In this document: positions 19,617-29,528 of the stretch, piece by piece
Position numbering within the stretch: position 1 is the stretch's first letter
Layout of the letters: each line of letters starts with the position of its first letter
Source of the DNA: Shewanella sp. SR44-3
GTDB taxonomy: Bacteria; Pseudomonadota; Gammaproteobacteria; Enterobacterales; Shewanellaceae
NCBI RefSeq assembly: GCF_014163735.1
Contig: NZ_JACJDV010000001.1
Coordinates: forward strand, 62,001 to 126,000
Length of the DNA stretch: 64,000 nucleotides
Reading direction: 5' to 3'
Program-made: the position numbers and the translations under genes
The notes under the pieces: generated by a model
Databases searched by the model: none
Told to the model about the DNA's origin: nothing
What the model saw: only the letters and a program-made list of their open reading frames with translations

Positions 19617-20572
19617 TGAATTACGCTTGGCCTTGGGAATTACGCAAAAGCGGCGTATTGAATATGAACAAGCGCAATATCGATTATATTGGTCGATACA
19701 ATAAGCGTAAGTTCTATAAGCGTGTAGATGACAAGTTAATCACTAAGCAATTGGCGCTGGCCAACGGCATCGCCGTGCCAGATCTGATTGGCGTAGTGCA
19801 TGAGCAGCATAAAATTCAGGAAATCCCAGAACTGGTAAAAAATCGTACCGGTTTTGTGATTAAGCCCGCTAAGGGCTCTGGTGGCAAAGGCATTCTGGTT
19901 ATCACTAATGTGGAGCATGGCTGCTATTACAAGCCAAACGGCCATGAAGTGACACCTAACGAGATTTACCGTCATGTGTCTAACATTCTCAGTGGATTGT
20001 TTTCCTTGGGTGGTAAACCTGACGTTGCCTTAGTTGAAGGCCTAATTGAATTTGACCCTGTATTTGAAGGCTTCAGTTATGAAGGCGTGCCAGATATTCG
20101 TCTCATCGTGTTTAAGGGTTTCCCTGTGATGGGCATGTTGCGCTTATCCACTGCCGCCTCAGATGGTAAAGCTAACTTGCATCAAGGCGCTGTAGGCGTT
20201 GGGCTTGATGTGGCCACAGGCAAGAGTTTGCATGCAGTGCAATTTGATAAACCTGTGACTAAGCATCCCGATACCCACTTCCCCTTGTCGAACATTCAAG
20301 TTCCCCATTGGGAAACCTTATTGCACACTGCGTCTAGCGCCTATGAAATGTGTGAAATGGGCTATTTAGGTACTGATATGGTACTGGATAAAAATAAAGG
20401 CCCGTTATTATTAGAGCTTAACGCTCGCCCAGGGTTAACGATTCAAATCGCAAATGGTAAAGGTATTTTGCCTAGACTTAAGCACGTAGAAGCCATGAAA
20501 GGCCCAACAATGTCAGTGGAAGAACGTGTCGCTTATGCAAAAATACATTTTAGCAGTAGCGCTTTGTTTTAA
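19616..20572 (+). CDS. Alpha-L-glutamate ligase-like ATP-grasp protein (RimK-related)
   Basis: A 318-residue ATP-grasp enzyme of the RimK-like group that normally joins amino acids such as glutamate to a peptide or protein amine or carboxyl. The nucleotide-binding segment is GFVIKPAKGSGGKGILVI (about 80-97), and the metal-binding end of the fold is LLLELNARPGLTIQIAN (about 262-278). It has no signal peptide, so it acts in the cytoplasm, next to the 7TM protein it overlaps by 1 nt. Its substrate is not evident. The last 38 nt overlap the next gene. Confidence 0.88.
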   Translation: MNYAWPWELRKSGVLNMNKRNIDYIGRYNKRKFYKRVDDKLITKQLALANGIAVPDLIGVVHEQHKIQEIPELVKNRTGFVIKPAKGSGGKGILVITNVEHGCYYKPNGHEVTPNEIYRHVSNILSGLFSLGGKPDVALVEGLIEFDPVFEGFSYEGVPDIRLIVFKGFPVMGMLRLSTAASDGKANLHQGAVGVGLDVATGKSLHAVQFDKPVTKHPDTHFPLSNIQVPHWETLLHTASSAYEMCEMGYLGTDMVLDKNKGPLLLELNARPGLTIQIANGKGILPRLKHVEAMKGPTMSVEERVAYAKIHFSSSALF

Positions 20573-22256
20573 CCTGTCGGCAATGGCGACCGCCATTGCC
20601 GATCCCCTCGGATTATTTGTGAACCAATGTCTCAGCTTTAACGCAGACATTGGCTCTTTTCGCTATGCCCAAGATTTACCTGATAAAACCCAAGCCTTAG
20701 AACAGACATTGCTCGGCCTGCATAATATTAATGACAGACTCAACTATTACCGTACCCTAGTTAAAGATCCCATTCATGGTGAAAACTTACTGCTTTGCCA
20801 AGTTCATTTAGCCGACGAGTTAGCAAAGCTATTAAGCAGCCCTCATATTATTCAGTGGACTCATTACCTAGGTTTATTATCAGCACCTTATCCACAGTTA
20901 GCTCTGCTGCTGCAACGTTTACAGCATGATGTGCTACCTATTGCGATCAAAGCCCAATTACATAGTGCCCAAGCGAGTGTCAATTTCAGTTTAAGGCAGC
21001 GTGAGTTTAGGTTGCAATTTAACGACCTTAACTGTCAACTTGCTCCTTCGCCAGCCGAGTCTGTGAGCATTAGTCGCTATCTACTCAATCATAATGATGA
21101 GCCTTGCCGCCGCGCAGCATGGCAAAATTATCAGCAACGTTTACGTCAGAGAAATCATCAAGCACTGCAGCTTATTAAGCAAATACGCACAAATTTCGCG
21201 ATATCCCAAGGCGTGCAGAACTATGCTTTATGGCAGCTTGAACAGCAACAGCTTAATCATGAAGAGTTAACCGCCTACCTTGCAAGCCAAACTCACGTTA
21301 CCCAAGTATTACCTTGGAACCTAGTACAAGCCTTGTCCAAGCAGAGCCATAAGTTTACTGCACTCGATGGCGAGCAAACATTAGCACAATTGTTTGAGGC
21401 GCTGAGTTCCTTAGGCATAACCGTTGAAACCTTGTCTCATTATGAGCTTGCGACCAATGCCGCCATAGAGAATGCCACTCCTGATAATGCAGAGCAGCCC
21501 AAAGTGGACAAAACCTATGTTTACCGCATTTGGCACCATGACAGATTGCTAGGAGAAATATTTACAAGTTTTGGGGCAACAAACATCGCTTATACACTCA
21601 GGCAAGCCTTGCCGGGTCAACAATTTGGTCAGATTGCCTTAAGTGTTCAATCAACACTCTCTCGACGCGCCGATGTCGCTTCACTCGTTCAGGCCATGAG
21701 TGAAGCCATTACCTCACTAGCTACTGGCGCGCAGTTTTATTTAGTGGCAACTTTAGGACATCAGCCAGCAAGCGCTATCGGTACGCTCTGGTTAAACCAG
21801 TATTTAACTCAGGCTATTGCCCTGCCCCCTGAATCTCCACGGGAGCAATTACTTAACGACTATAAACAACAACTTAAAGTATTTAATAGTAAGCTTATAT
21901 TGGCATTCTACCTTGAGGAGCAACAAGATTTCTCAACAAAAACCAAGAAAAGTCTCTCCCAAGCATTTGCACTTTCCTTTGGCGAGCCTTGGCAAGATGC
22001 AGACCAATTAATTTATGCCTTGGGGGCTATTGCTAATGAAGGCGTAAGCTATTATCTTCCGCTGTGGCATAGGTCATTGGCCCGGTTGATTTTTCAACAA
22101 TCTAACTCGTTATCCAATGAGGATGTGTTCAACATTCTTATTGTAAATGAAACCTATGCACCACTTACCGATCAACTGGCGCAGTTAATCCAGGGCCCCG
22201 TAGATCCTCTTTCACTGATCAGGAGATTTACCCATGCAAGTATTACGCAAGAGTAG
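20535..22256 (+). CDS. Periplasmic protein resembling a catalytically dead M3 peptidase
   Basis: From the ATG at 20535 it is 573 residues with a signal peptide ending near ATAIA-DP (about 22). I do not recognise a named family, but order and spacing of segments resemble M3 (thimet oligopeptidase) enzymes: CRRAAWQNYQQRLRQRN (191-207), IRTNFAISQGVQNYALWQL (218-236), and a C-terminal ALGAIANEGVSYYLPLW (495-511) like the M3 helix with GYxAGYYSYLW. At the zinc site, where HEFGHxLH is expected, DVASLVQAMSEAITS (380-394) has no histidine. It overlaps both neighbours (38 and 23 nt). The resemblance is judged by eye. Confidence 0.6.
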   Translation: MQKYILAVALCFNLSAMATAIADPLGLFVNQCLSFNADIGSFRYAQDLPDKTQALEQTLLGLHNINDRLNYYRTLVKDPIHGENLLLCQVHLADELAKLLSSPHIIQWTHYLGLLSAPYPQLALLLQRLQHDVLPIAIKAQLHSAQASVNFSLRQREFRLQFNDLNCQLAPSPAESVSISRYLLNHNDEPCRRAAWQNYQQRLRQRNHQALQLIKQIRTNFAISQGVQNYALWQLEQQQLNHEELTAYLASQTHVTQVLPWNLVQALSKQSHKFTALDGEQTLAQLFEALSSLGITVETLSHYELATNAAIENATPDNAEQPKVDKTYVYRIWHHDRLLGEIFTSFGATNIAYTLRQALPGQQFGQIALSVQSTLSRRADVASLVQAMSEAITSLATGAQFYLVATLGHQPASAIGTLWLNQYLTQAIALPPESPREQLLNDYKQQLKVFNSKLILAFYLEEQQDFSTKTKKSLSQAFALSFGEPWQDADQLIYALGAIANEGVSYYLPLWHRSLARLIFQQSNSLSNEDVFNILIVNETYAPLTDQLAQLIQGPVDPLSLIRRFTHASITQE

Positions 22257-23361
22257 GACACTCTCGTATTTAGCACTGTCATTGGCGTTACTCAGTGGCC
22301 CCTTACTGGCCAAAGTCACGCCGGAGCCTCATAATTTAACTCAAATGGAAGTGCGGGCTAAGATTAAGGACACTTTCGAGCATAATTTGTATTCACTGCC
22401 GCCACGGGTTCAAGGCCATTACGGTATTCGCATGTACCGCATGACAGGTGAAACTAAGTATGCCAATGCCTCATTGGTTGATTTAATCACCATCAGTGAC
22501 AGGCTGAGTTTCTATGCTTGTGGCAGTGACGATAAAGATTTTATTCGTACTCAATCACTTAAAGAGCTCAATAAGCTTAAAGATATGCCTGGCCAACGTG
22601 CTCAAGCACGTTATAAAGCCACCACCCCTCACCCTGACTTTATGTTTTATGCCGATATTTTGCTGCGCTACGCCAGCCGCGTTGATGAATTTGGTTTTAC
22701 CGGTCCATGTCATGACAAAATCATCGCCGCCCTTAAAGCAAAAGATTTAACCCCTGCATTAACTGACAAAAAGATGATCAAAGCATGGGCTGCCCAGCTG
22801 ATTAACTATGCCTACTGGGCTGAGCAATTGGGCGTTGGCAGTTATGTGGCTCAATACAAAAAAGCCTTTATCAAGGCTTATCCTGATAGCAAAGACAAAA
22901 AATTATCGAAAAGTCAGTTCCGCAATAAAATTTACGGTATGACCCATTTTATTTTCGCCGCCAGTAACTATTATCAGTACCCAGTGGACGCAAAAGAATT
23001 TAAATGGATTTTGGATTATTTTGATAAAAATATCGACAGGATCTTAAAAGATGCCACCGAAGATATAGTCACCGAAGTAGGGATAAGCTTCCTTCTTGCG
23101 GGCAAACCAGAGCACAGAGTCGTAGGTATTACTCAAGATTTTGTGACTAAAGCCTTTAGCCCTAAACATCAGATGATCCCATCTCCTGCCGGCAAACGGA
23201 TTTTATCATCCGGTGAGCACAGAAACGTACTCGCCATGATGTTGTTGGACTGGCCTGAAAAAATGCACCCTGGGCCATTTTTTTACAATATCCCCAGCAC
23301 CCGTGCTGATATTCCTATGATGGTGAACCCGAAGAAAGGCACGGCACAGGTTAAGCATTAA
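22234..23361 (+). CDS. DUF3541-type secreted protein
   Basis: A 375-residue secreted protein with a signal peptide ending at about SGPLLA-KV (27). It resembles the DUF3541 family: helical throughout, with GHYGIRMYRMTGETKYANASLVD (start near residue 61) and a conserved C-terminal WPEKMHPGPFFYNIPSTR. Helical pairs such as FYADILLRYASR and INYAYWAEQLG suggest a toroid-like alpha fold, which is inference. An AGGAG site sits 7 nt before the ATG inside the previous gene, so it is translationally coupled. It closes the module and is followed by a strong terminator. Function unknown. Confidence 0.75.
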   Translation: MQVLRKSRTLSYLALSLALLSGPLLAKVTPEPHNLTQMEVRAKIKDTFEHNLYSLPPRVQGHYGIRMYRMTGETKYANASLVDLITISDRLSFYACGSDDKDFIRTQSLKELNKLKDMPGQRAQARYKATTPHPDFMFYADILLRYASRVDEFGFTGPCHDKIIAALKAKDLTPALTDKKMIKAWAAQLINYAYWAEQLGVGSYVAQYKKAFIKAYPDSKDKKLSKSQFRNKIYGMTHFIFAASNYYQYPVDAKEFKWILDYFDKNIDRILKDATEDIVTEVGISFLLAGKPEHRVVGITQDFVTKAFSPKHQMIPSPAGKRILSSGEHRNVLAMMLLDWPEKMHPGPFFYNIPSTRADIPMMVNPKKGTAQVKH

Positions 23362-23386
23362 CATGATATAAGTACTAAATACCATG

Positions 23387-23433
23387 AAGGCAGTCGTCAC
23401 TGAATACTCAGGAGCGACTGCCTTTTTATTTTG
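23387..23433 (+). terminator. Intrinsic terminator closing the cmoAB/IT7 module
   Basis: A perfect 10-bp stem AAGGCAGTCG (23387-23396) and CGACTGCCTT (23415-23424) with an 18-nt loop is followed by TTTATTTTG. On the other strand it could also serve the isomerase gene ending at 23457. Confidence 0.85.
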
Positions 23434-23456
23434 TCTCAAGCATAACTTAAGGTTAA

Positions 23457-23918
23457 CTACACCGCAGTTTTATCTGCTGATTCTGGCTGTTTATCAGCCT
23501 TAGACGCAGGTTTGCCTTCGCTCTTGATGGCGCTTTTTCCATCATTTATGTCTGGATCTGAAACTGTAGCGCCGTGCATTATGGCCAAATTCACGTAACC
23601 CACCTTATGCAAATCAACAATACTCATTGAGATAGATTCAACATCAGGAAACATAATTGATAAACGTTTCACCATTGAAGTGGATAAGGTGTTCTTTTCA
23701 TCATCCGTTCGCCCTTCCATGATATGAGCAAAAACATGAATAAAAGGCTGCTTTTTATTGCCCACCCAAGAGGTTTTAAACGGATTAATTCTTACTTTGA
23801 TGTCTGACTCTTCAAATAACTTGGTATGATTTGCCACCTGATGCAGATACTTTAGAATGGTTTCAATGCTGTGAAATGCTAAAATCTCTTCTGAACAGTC
23901 AACAATAAAATGCGGCAT
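23457..23918 (-). CDS. CHMI/HpaF-like 5-carboxymethyl-2-hydroxymuconate isomerase family protein
   Basis: Tautomerase-superfamily protein of the HpaF type. The start at 23918 exposes the catalytic proline as residue 2 (MPHFIVDCSEEIL) and has AGAGGAA 6 nt upstream; an ATG six codons earlier would bury that proline. The core IKVRINPFKTSWVGNKKQPF and the C-terminal part of the fold match the family. It has 153 residues against about 126 in E. coli; the extra 30 are a charged tail rich in Lys, Asp, Ser and Pro. No other homoprotocatechuate gene is present, so the substrate is uncertain. Confidence 0.85.
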   Translation of the reverse strand: MPHFIVDCSEEILAFHSIETILKYLHQVANHTKLFEESDIKVRINPFKTSWVGNKKQPFIHVFAHIMEGRTDDEKNTLSTSMVKRLSIMFPDVESISMSIVDLHKVGYVNLAIMHGATVSDPDINDGKSAIKSEGKPASKADKQPESADKTAV

Positions 23919-24075
23919 GGCGATTCCTCTTATCAAAGGTGGCTATTAATCACTTAATAATGATTAGCTTAGAGTTTAGTCAATTAATATTGAATTCCGT
24001 TTAAATTTTAATGAGTTTTTTGGCTATTTTTTGGTACTCATGCTCAATGCATTCATGCCTTAGCCCAAATGGAGG

Positions 24076-25575
24076 TTAGTTCGTTGGTGATGCCAGTAAT
24101 TTTCTTGAAAATCTATCCACAAGAATATTTAAAAGTGCGGTAAACACCAGCAATACCAGCGCGCCGCTGTAGCGGATCTCAGAGAATTGGCTGTCAACAT
24201 AAAAGCCCAATGTCGCGACGCCTAACATGCCTAAAATAGCAGTTTCGCGGATAATCACTTCAAAGCGATAACAGAGTAGTGCAATAAAGCTTGGGTATAG
24301 CTTAGGCATTAGCTCAAAACAGTAATGATCAAGCCTAGGTGTAAAACTTGGACTCACCGTTAATTTGTCCCCTTGCCTTGCTGTAAGAAATACCATTAAG
24401 CCAGCATTATGAAGGGCTAAAGCTAAGATGGCCGGTAGCATTGAAGGACCAAGCAGCAACATAAAGATGAAGGCCATGAGATATTCTGGGGTAGAGCGTA
24501 AGATTAAATTCGCGCCTTGAAATGGCAGTAACAACCAAGCCGGTATTAACGCCTTAAGGTTTAATGGCAATAACAGCATAGTGAGCAGGTGCGTCAACCC
24601 CAAGGCCGCAATCGCAAGCACTAAGGTCGCGGCGATGCCAGGTAGCACTTGGGATATCACTAACTCAGTAAACCAATGCATCAGCGCCAGCATAGCCCCA
24701 AGATTTAAGCCATCGGCACCAAGATTTTGCAGCATTGGGGGTAAAATATCATAGCTTAAAAAACGCCAAATAAGCGCGCCATCCATTTGGGGTAGTTCAG
24801 GTAAAAAATACACAGCAGCAAGCAAATACACTGGAATGATAATTTTTCGGCACCATGAAGACACTGTGCCAATCAGTACAATAAACAGTATGAGCAATCC
24901 AAACCCTTGCTGGTAATGCCCTTGTCTGAAGGCAGTTTCTAAATAGAAGCCTAAGGTTGGCATGCCAATAAATCCTAGCACTGCGCTTGAGCGTAAGGCG
25001 CATTCAAATCGGTAGCGGCAATAGGATGCTAATTGGGCCCAGACAGTGACCACAGTGCCATAAATATAACGGCTCAGTTTATCGCTGTTGTGGGGCAATA
25101 CACTTTGGGTGTCTTTAGGGGCCAGCACCAAAATGTCGTAAAAAACTCGGGCAAAAGTGGCGCCATAAGGCAAGCCTATGGCTAAGATGCCCGTAAGCGC
25201 TGACAGGCCAAATATCTGCAGGAATAGCAGTGCCCAGAAAATCTCATGAATGGCGCGCACAAAGGCACACACTGCAGCAACCCAAGGATGATGATAGATA
25301 AGGGCTAGTGGCGCCCCAAGCACTAGGCCTAAACTTACGCCGAGTAGAGCAAAGCTCACTGTTTGCCATAGGGCTTGGACTAGATATTCGGTGGCAAAAA
25401 AATCAACCTGCAGCAAGCCTTGCCCCATGCGGGAAAGTTCATTCCAAGGCTCTAAGGCAATGACTTCGGTATCGGCAAGCCCAAAGCTTATTAAGGTTAG
25501 TAGCAGCAGACCTAAGGTAAACTTTTGCCAATAGCCCATAAAATTTAAAGGGCTATCTGACACAATGGTATTCAT
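24076..25575 (-). CDS. Phosphonate-type ABC permease, two PhnE-like domains fused
   Basis: Inner-membrane permease of the PhnE family, 499 residues with about twelve hydrophobic segments. Two permease modules are fused head to tail. Each ends in the ATPase-contacting loop: FECALRSSAVLGFIGMPTLGF (starting near 186) and FEVIIRETAILGMLGVATLGF (starting near 437). A single polypeptide thus replaces the usual homodimer or heterodimer. The start overlaps the ATPase gene by 23 nt. It completes a three-gene cassette with the ATPase and binding protein. Substrate could be phosphonate, phosphite or phosphate. Confidence 0.9.
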   Translation of the reverse strand: MNTIVSDSPLNFMGYWQKFTLGLLLLTLISFGLADTEVIALEPWNELSRMGQGLLQVDFFATEYLVQALWQTVSFALLGVSLGLVLGAPLALIYHHPWVAAVCAFVRAIHEIFWALLFLQIFGLSALTGILAIGLPYGATFARVFYDILVLAPKDTQSVLPHNSDKLSRYIYGTVVTVWAQLASYCRYRFECALRSSAVLGFIGMPTLGFYLETAFRQGHYQQGFGLLILFIVLIGTVSSWCRKIIIPVYLLAAVYFLPELPQMDGALIWRFLSYDILPPMLQNLGADGLNLGAMLALMHWFTELVISQVLPGIAATLVLAIAALGLTHLLTMLLLPLNLKALIPAWLLLPFQGANLILRSTPEYLMAFIFMLLLGPSMLPAILALALHNAGLMVFLTARQGDKLTVSPSFTPRLDHYCFELMPKLYPSFIALLCYRFEVIIRETAILGMLGVATLGFYVDSQFSEIRYSGALVLLVFTALLNILVDRFSRKLLASPTN

Positions 25576-26284
25576 CTGGATTATGTTGATTTAGCGGATT
25601 TAATTCGGGGAGATCTGAAGCTTTTTTCGATAAATCATGATCATAACAGGCTTGTAGGTGCGCTTGGCTAAGCGTTGTCGCCGGACCATCGAAGGTTTTA
25701 GTCCCCTCTTGCAATAAAATTATCCGATCAAAGTGTTTCATCGCCATTATGGGGTCGTGGAGCACACAAATGACGCTCTGATGAGCGTCAAATACCTGTT
25801 GCAATAAACGCTCACCCATGGCGGGATCTAATGCCGAAAACGGCTCATCACCTAAAAATAGCGCTTGCTGTTGGTAAATAGCGCGCCCTAAGGCTACCCG
25901 TTGCCTTTGACCGCCTGATAAATATTCCACTTGCTGTTGCAGCTCACAATCAAGCTCTAGAGTCAGGCATAACTGGGTGATTTCTTGACGGTTCTGCTTA
26001 AATGGATATAACAAATTAACGATATTATACAATACGTTGTGACGACCAAGCGCACCCATAAAAATATTATGGTATACGCTCAGATTATCCACCAAGGTTT
26101 GTGATTGCGCGCAAAAACTCGCCTTGGATTTCAGTATTTGATGAAGATGTTTTAGTAATGTGCTTTTGCCTGAACCAGAGGGGCCAAGAATGGCCACTCG
26201 TTCACCCGCAGCGAGTGTCAAGTTTAACTTAGGCAGCACAATGCGAGGGCCATAACCAATGTCACACTTCACCAAATCGAGCAT
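25553..26284 (-). CDS. Phosphonate-type ABC transporter ATP-binding protein (PhnC-like)
   Basis: A 243-residue ABC ATPase. Walker A is GPSGSGKST (34-42), the signature is LSGGQRQRVALGRA (about 120-133), Walker B is ALFLGDEP, and the switch histidine is in VLHD. It energises the fused permease encoded next, which it overlaps by 23 nt, and its start abuts the binding-protein stop (shared base 26284). The C-terminus NQHNPDEYHCVR is polar and short. Confidence 0.92.
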   Translation of the reverse strand: MLDLVKCDIGYGPRIVLPKLNLTLAAGERVAILGPSGSGKSTLLKHLHQILKSKASFCAQSQTLVDNLSVYHNIFMGALGRHNVLYNIVNLLYPFKQNRQEITQLCLTLELDCELQQQVEYLSGGQRQRVALGRAIYQQQALFLGDEPFSALDPAMGERLLQQVFDAHQSVICVLHDPIMAMKHFDRIILLQEGTKTFDGPATTLSQAHLQACYDHDLSKKASDLPELNPLNQHNPDEYHCVR

Positions 26285-27138
26285 TAATCTAATAATCCAA
26301 TGGTTTTAGCCACATCTTCAATAGGCTGATAATCACTGTTACTGGCTTTAACAAATGATGCTCTTGGGAAGCTTGCAAGTAAATCTTTATCCTGCATATT
26401 GAGTAATGCAGCGGTCAGTTTAGCTTTAAAGCCTTCACCAAATTGTGCATCACTGCCAGCTCTGACTGTCCATTGGTAATCAGGGTAGCTTGGGCTTTGC
26501 CAAATAACGCTCACTTTACTAGTATCGACCTGGGCTTGCTCAACTGCGGTATCCCACACTTTGTAGTTCACTGCGCCAAGTTGATATACACCGGCTTCAA
26601 CTTGACTGATAGTGCGACTGTGATCCCCTGAAAAGCCAATACGCTTAAAGACTTTTTCAAGTTCTTGCTGAGCACTTTGTTCTAGAAAAAATTGCGGCAT
26701 GAGTCGACCTGAGGTCGAATCTTTTGAACCGAACGTCAAAGTGTAGCCATCAAGTGGCCCCAGTTTTTCTGTACGGGTAAGCCCAGTAGAATGATGGGCA
26801 ATGATATAGCTTTTAAAGAATTGGTCTTCAAAACCTTGGGCTATGGCTTCTGAACCTGGCACTAAACGGCGCGCCTGTACTCCTGATAATCCACCAAACC
26901 AAGCAAGTTGAACTTGGTTAGTGCGAAATGCACTTACTGCTGCGGAGTAAGATTTAACCGGCACATACTTAACCTCAACGCCGAGCTCTTTTTCTAGGTA
27001 GTCAGCCACCTTATCAAAGCGAGTGCGCAATTGGCTTTCGTCTTCATCGGGAATGGCGGTAAAGGTGAATGTGGCACTTAGCACCATTGGGGAAAAAAGC
27101 CCTAACGCTATGCTTGATAAAAAATGACGCAGTTTCAT
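26284..27138 (-). CDS. Phosphonate/phosphite-type periplasmic binding protein (PhnD-like)
   Basis: A 284-residue secreted protein with a signal peptide of about 22 residues (MKLRHFLSSIALGLF...VLSA). PhnD-family features include LAWFGGLSGVQARRLVPGSEA and GSKDSTSGRLMPQFFLEQ, the phosphonate-pocket serine/threonine run. It is first in the cassette, with permease and ATPase downstream, and captures ligand in the periplasm. No C-P lyase or phosphite dehydrogenase gene is near, so the ligand is open. A 9-bp inverted repeat lies 30-51 nt before the start. Confidence 0.9.
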   Translation of the reverse strand: MKLRHFLSSIALGLFSPMVLSATFTFTAIPDEDESQLRTRFDKVADYLEKELGVEVKYVPVKSYSAAVSAFRTNQVQLAWFGGLSGVQARRLVPGSEAIAQGFEDQFFKSYIIAHHSTGLTRTEKLGPLDGYTLTFGSKDSTSGRLMPQFFLEQSAQQELEKVFKRIGFSGDHSRTISQVEAGVYQLGAVNYKVWDTAVEQAQVDTSKVSVIWQSPSYPDYQWTVRAGSDAQFGEGFKAKLTAALLNMQDKDLLASFPRASFVKASNSDYQPIEDVAKTIGLLD

Positions 27139-27167
27139 GGTGATACTCCAAAAAAATTTGCGTCATT

Positions 27168-27189
27168 TTAGCCTATCTCAATAGGCTAA
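27168..27189. promoter_or_regulatory. Inverted repeat upstream of the PhnD-like gene
   Basis: TTAGCCTAT (27168-27176), 4-nt spacer, ATAGGCTAA (27181-27189): a perfect 9-bp inverted repeat about 30 nt before the start of the transporter cassette. No T tract follows on either strand, so an operator or leader hairpin is likelier than a terminator. No regulator is assigned. Confidence 0.4.
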
Positions 27190-27243
27190 GTCTTGCCTCG
27201 CGGCCTGATTTATTGACGATTAGAGTCATAAAACACAGACAAT

Positions 27244-27274
27244 AAAAAAACCTAGCACCGAAAAGTGCTAGGTT
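27244..27274 (-). terminator. Intrinsic terminator of fadH
   Basis: Perfect 10-bp stem AACCTAGCAC/GTGCTAGGTT with a 6-nt loop (27249-27274). On the minus strand a run of T follows, matching the A run at 27244-27250. It lies 76 nt beyond the fadH stop. Confidence 0.88.
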
Positions 27275-27349
27275 TTAACCGCTAACGCCTAGTTGTACTC
27301 TGATAATCGCTTAAGCCTCACTATCGCCAAGCACTAATCAGTAATCGCA

Positions 27350-29365
<2,016 letters not shown>

Positions 29366-29528
29366 TCAAACATCCTTTTTAAACAAGTGATTTAAACTAG
29401 CATACCTTTTCACTTTCCTAAGCTCAATGATTTCACCTTGGCTTTGTTAATAATCTTTACAATTGAGTTTTCTCTTTCAGCACTTTTTCAGTTAGCATTA
29501 GCCCATTATGATCAAATAGGAGTGGTAA

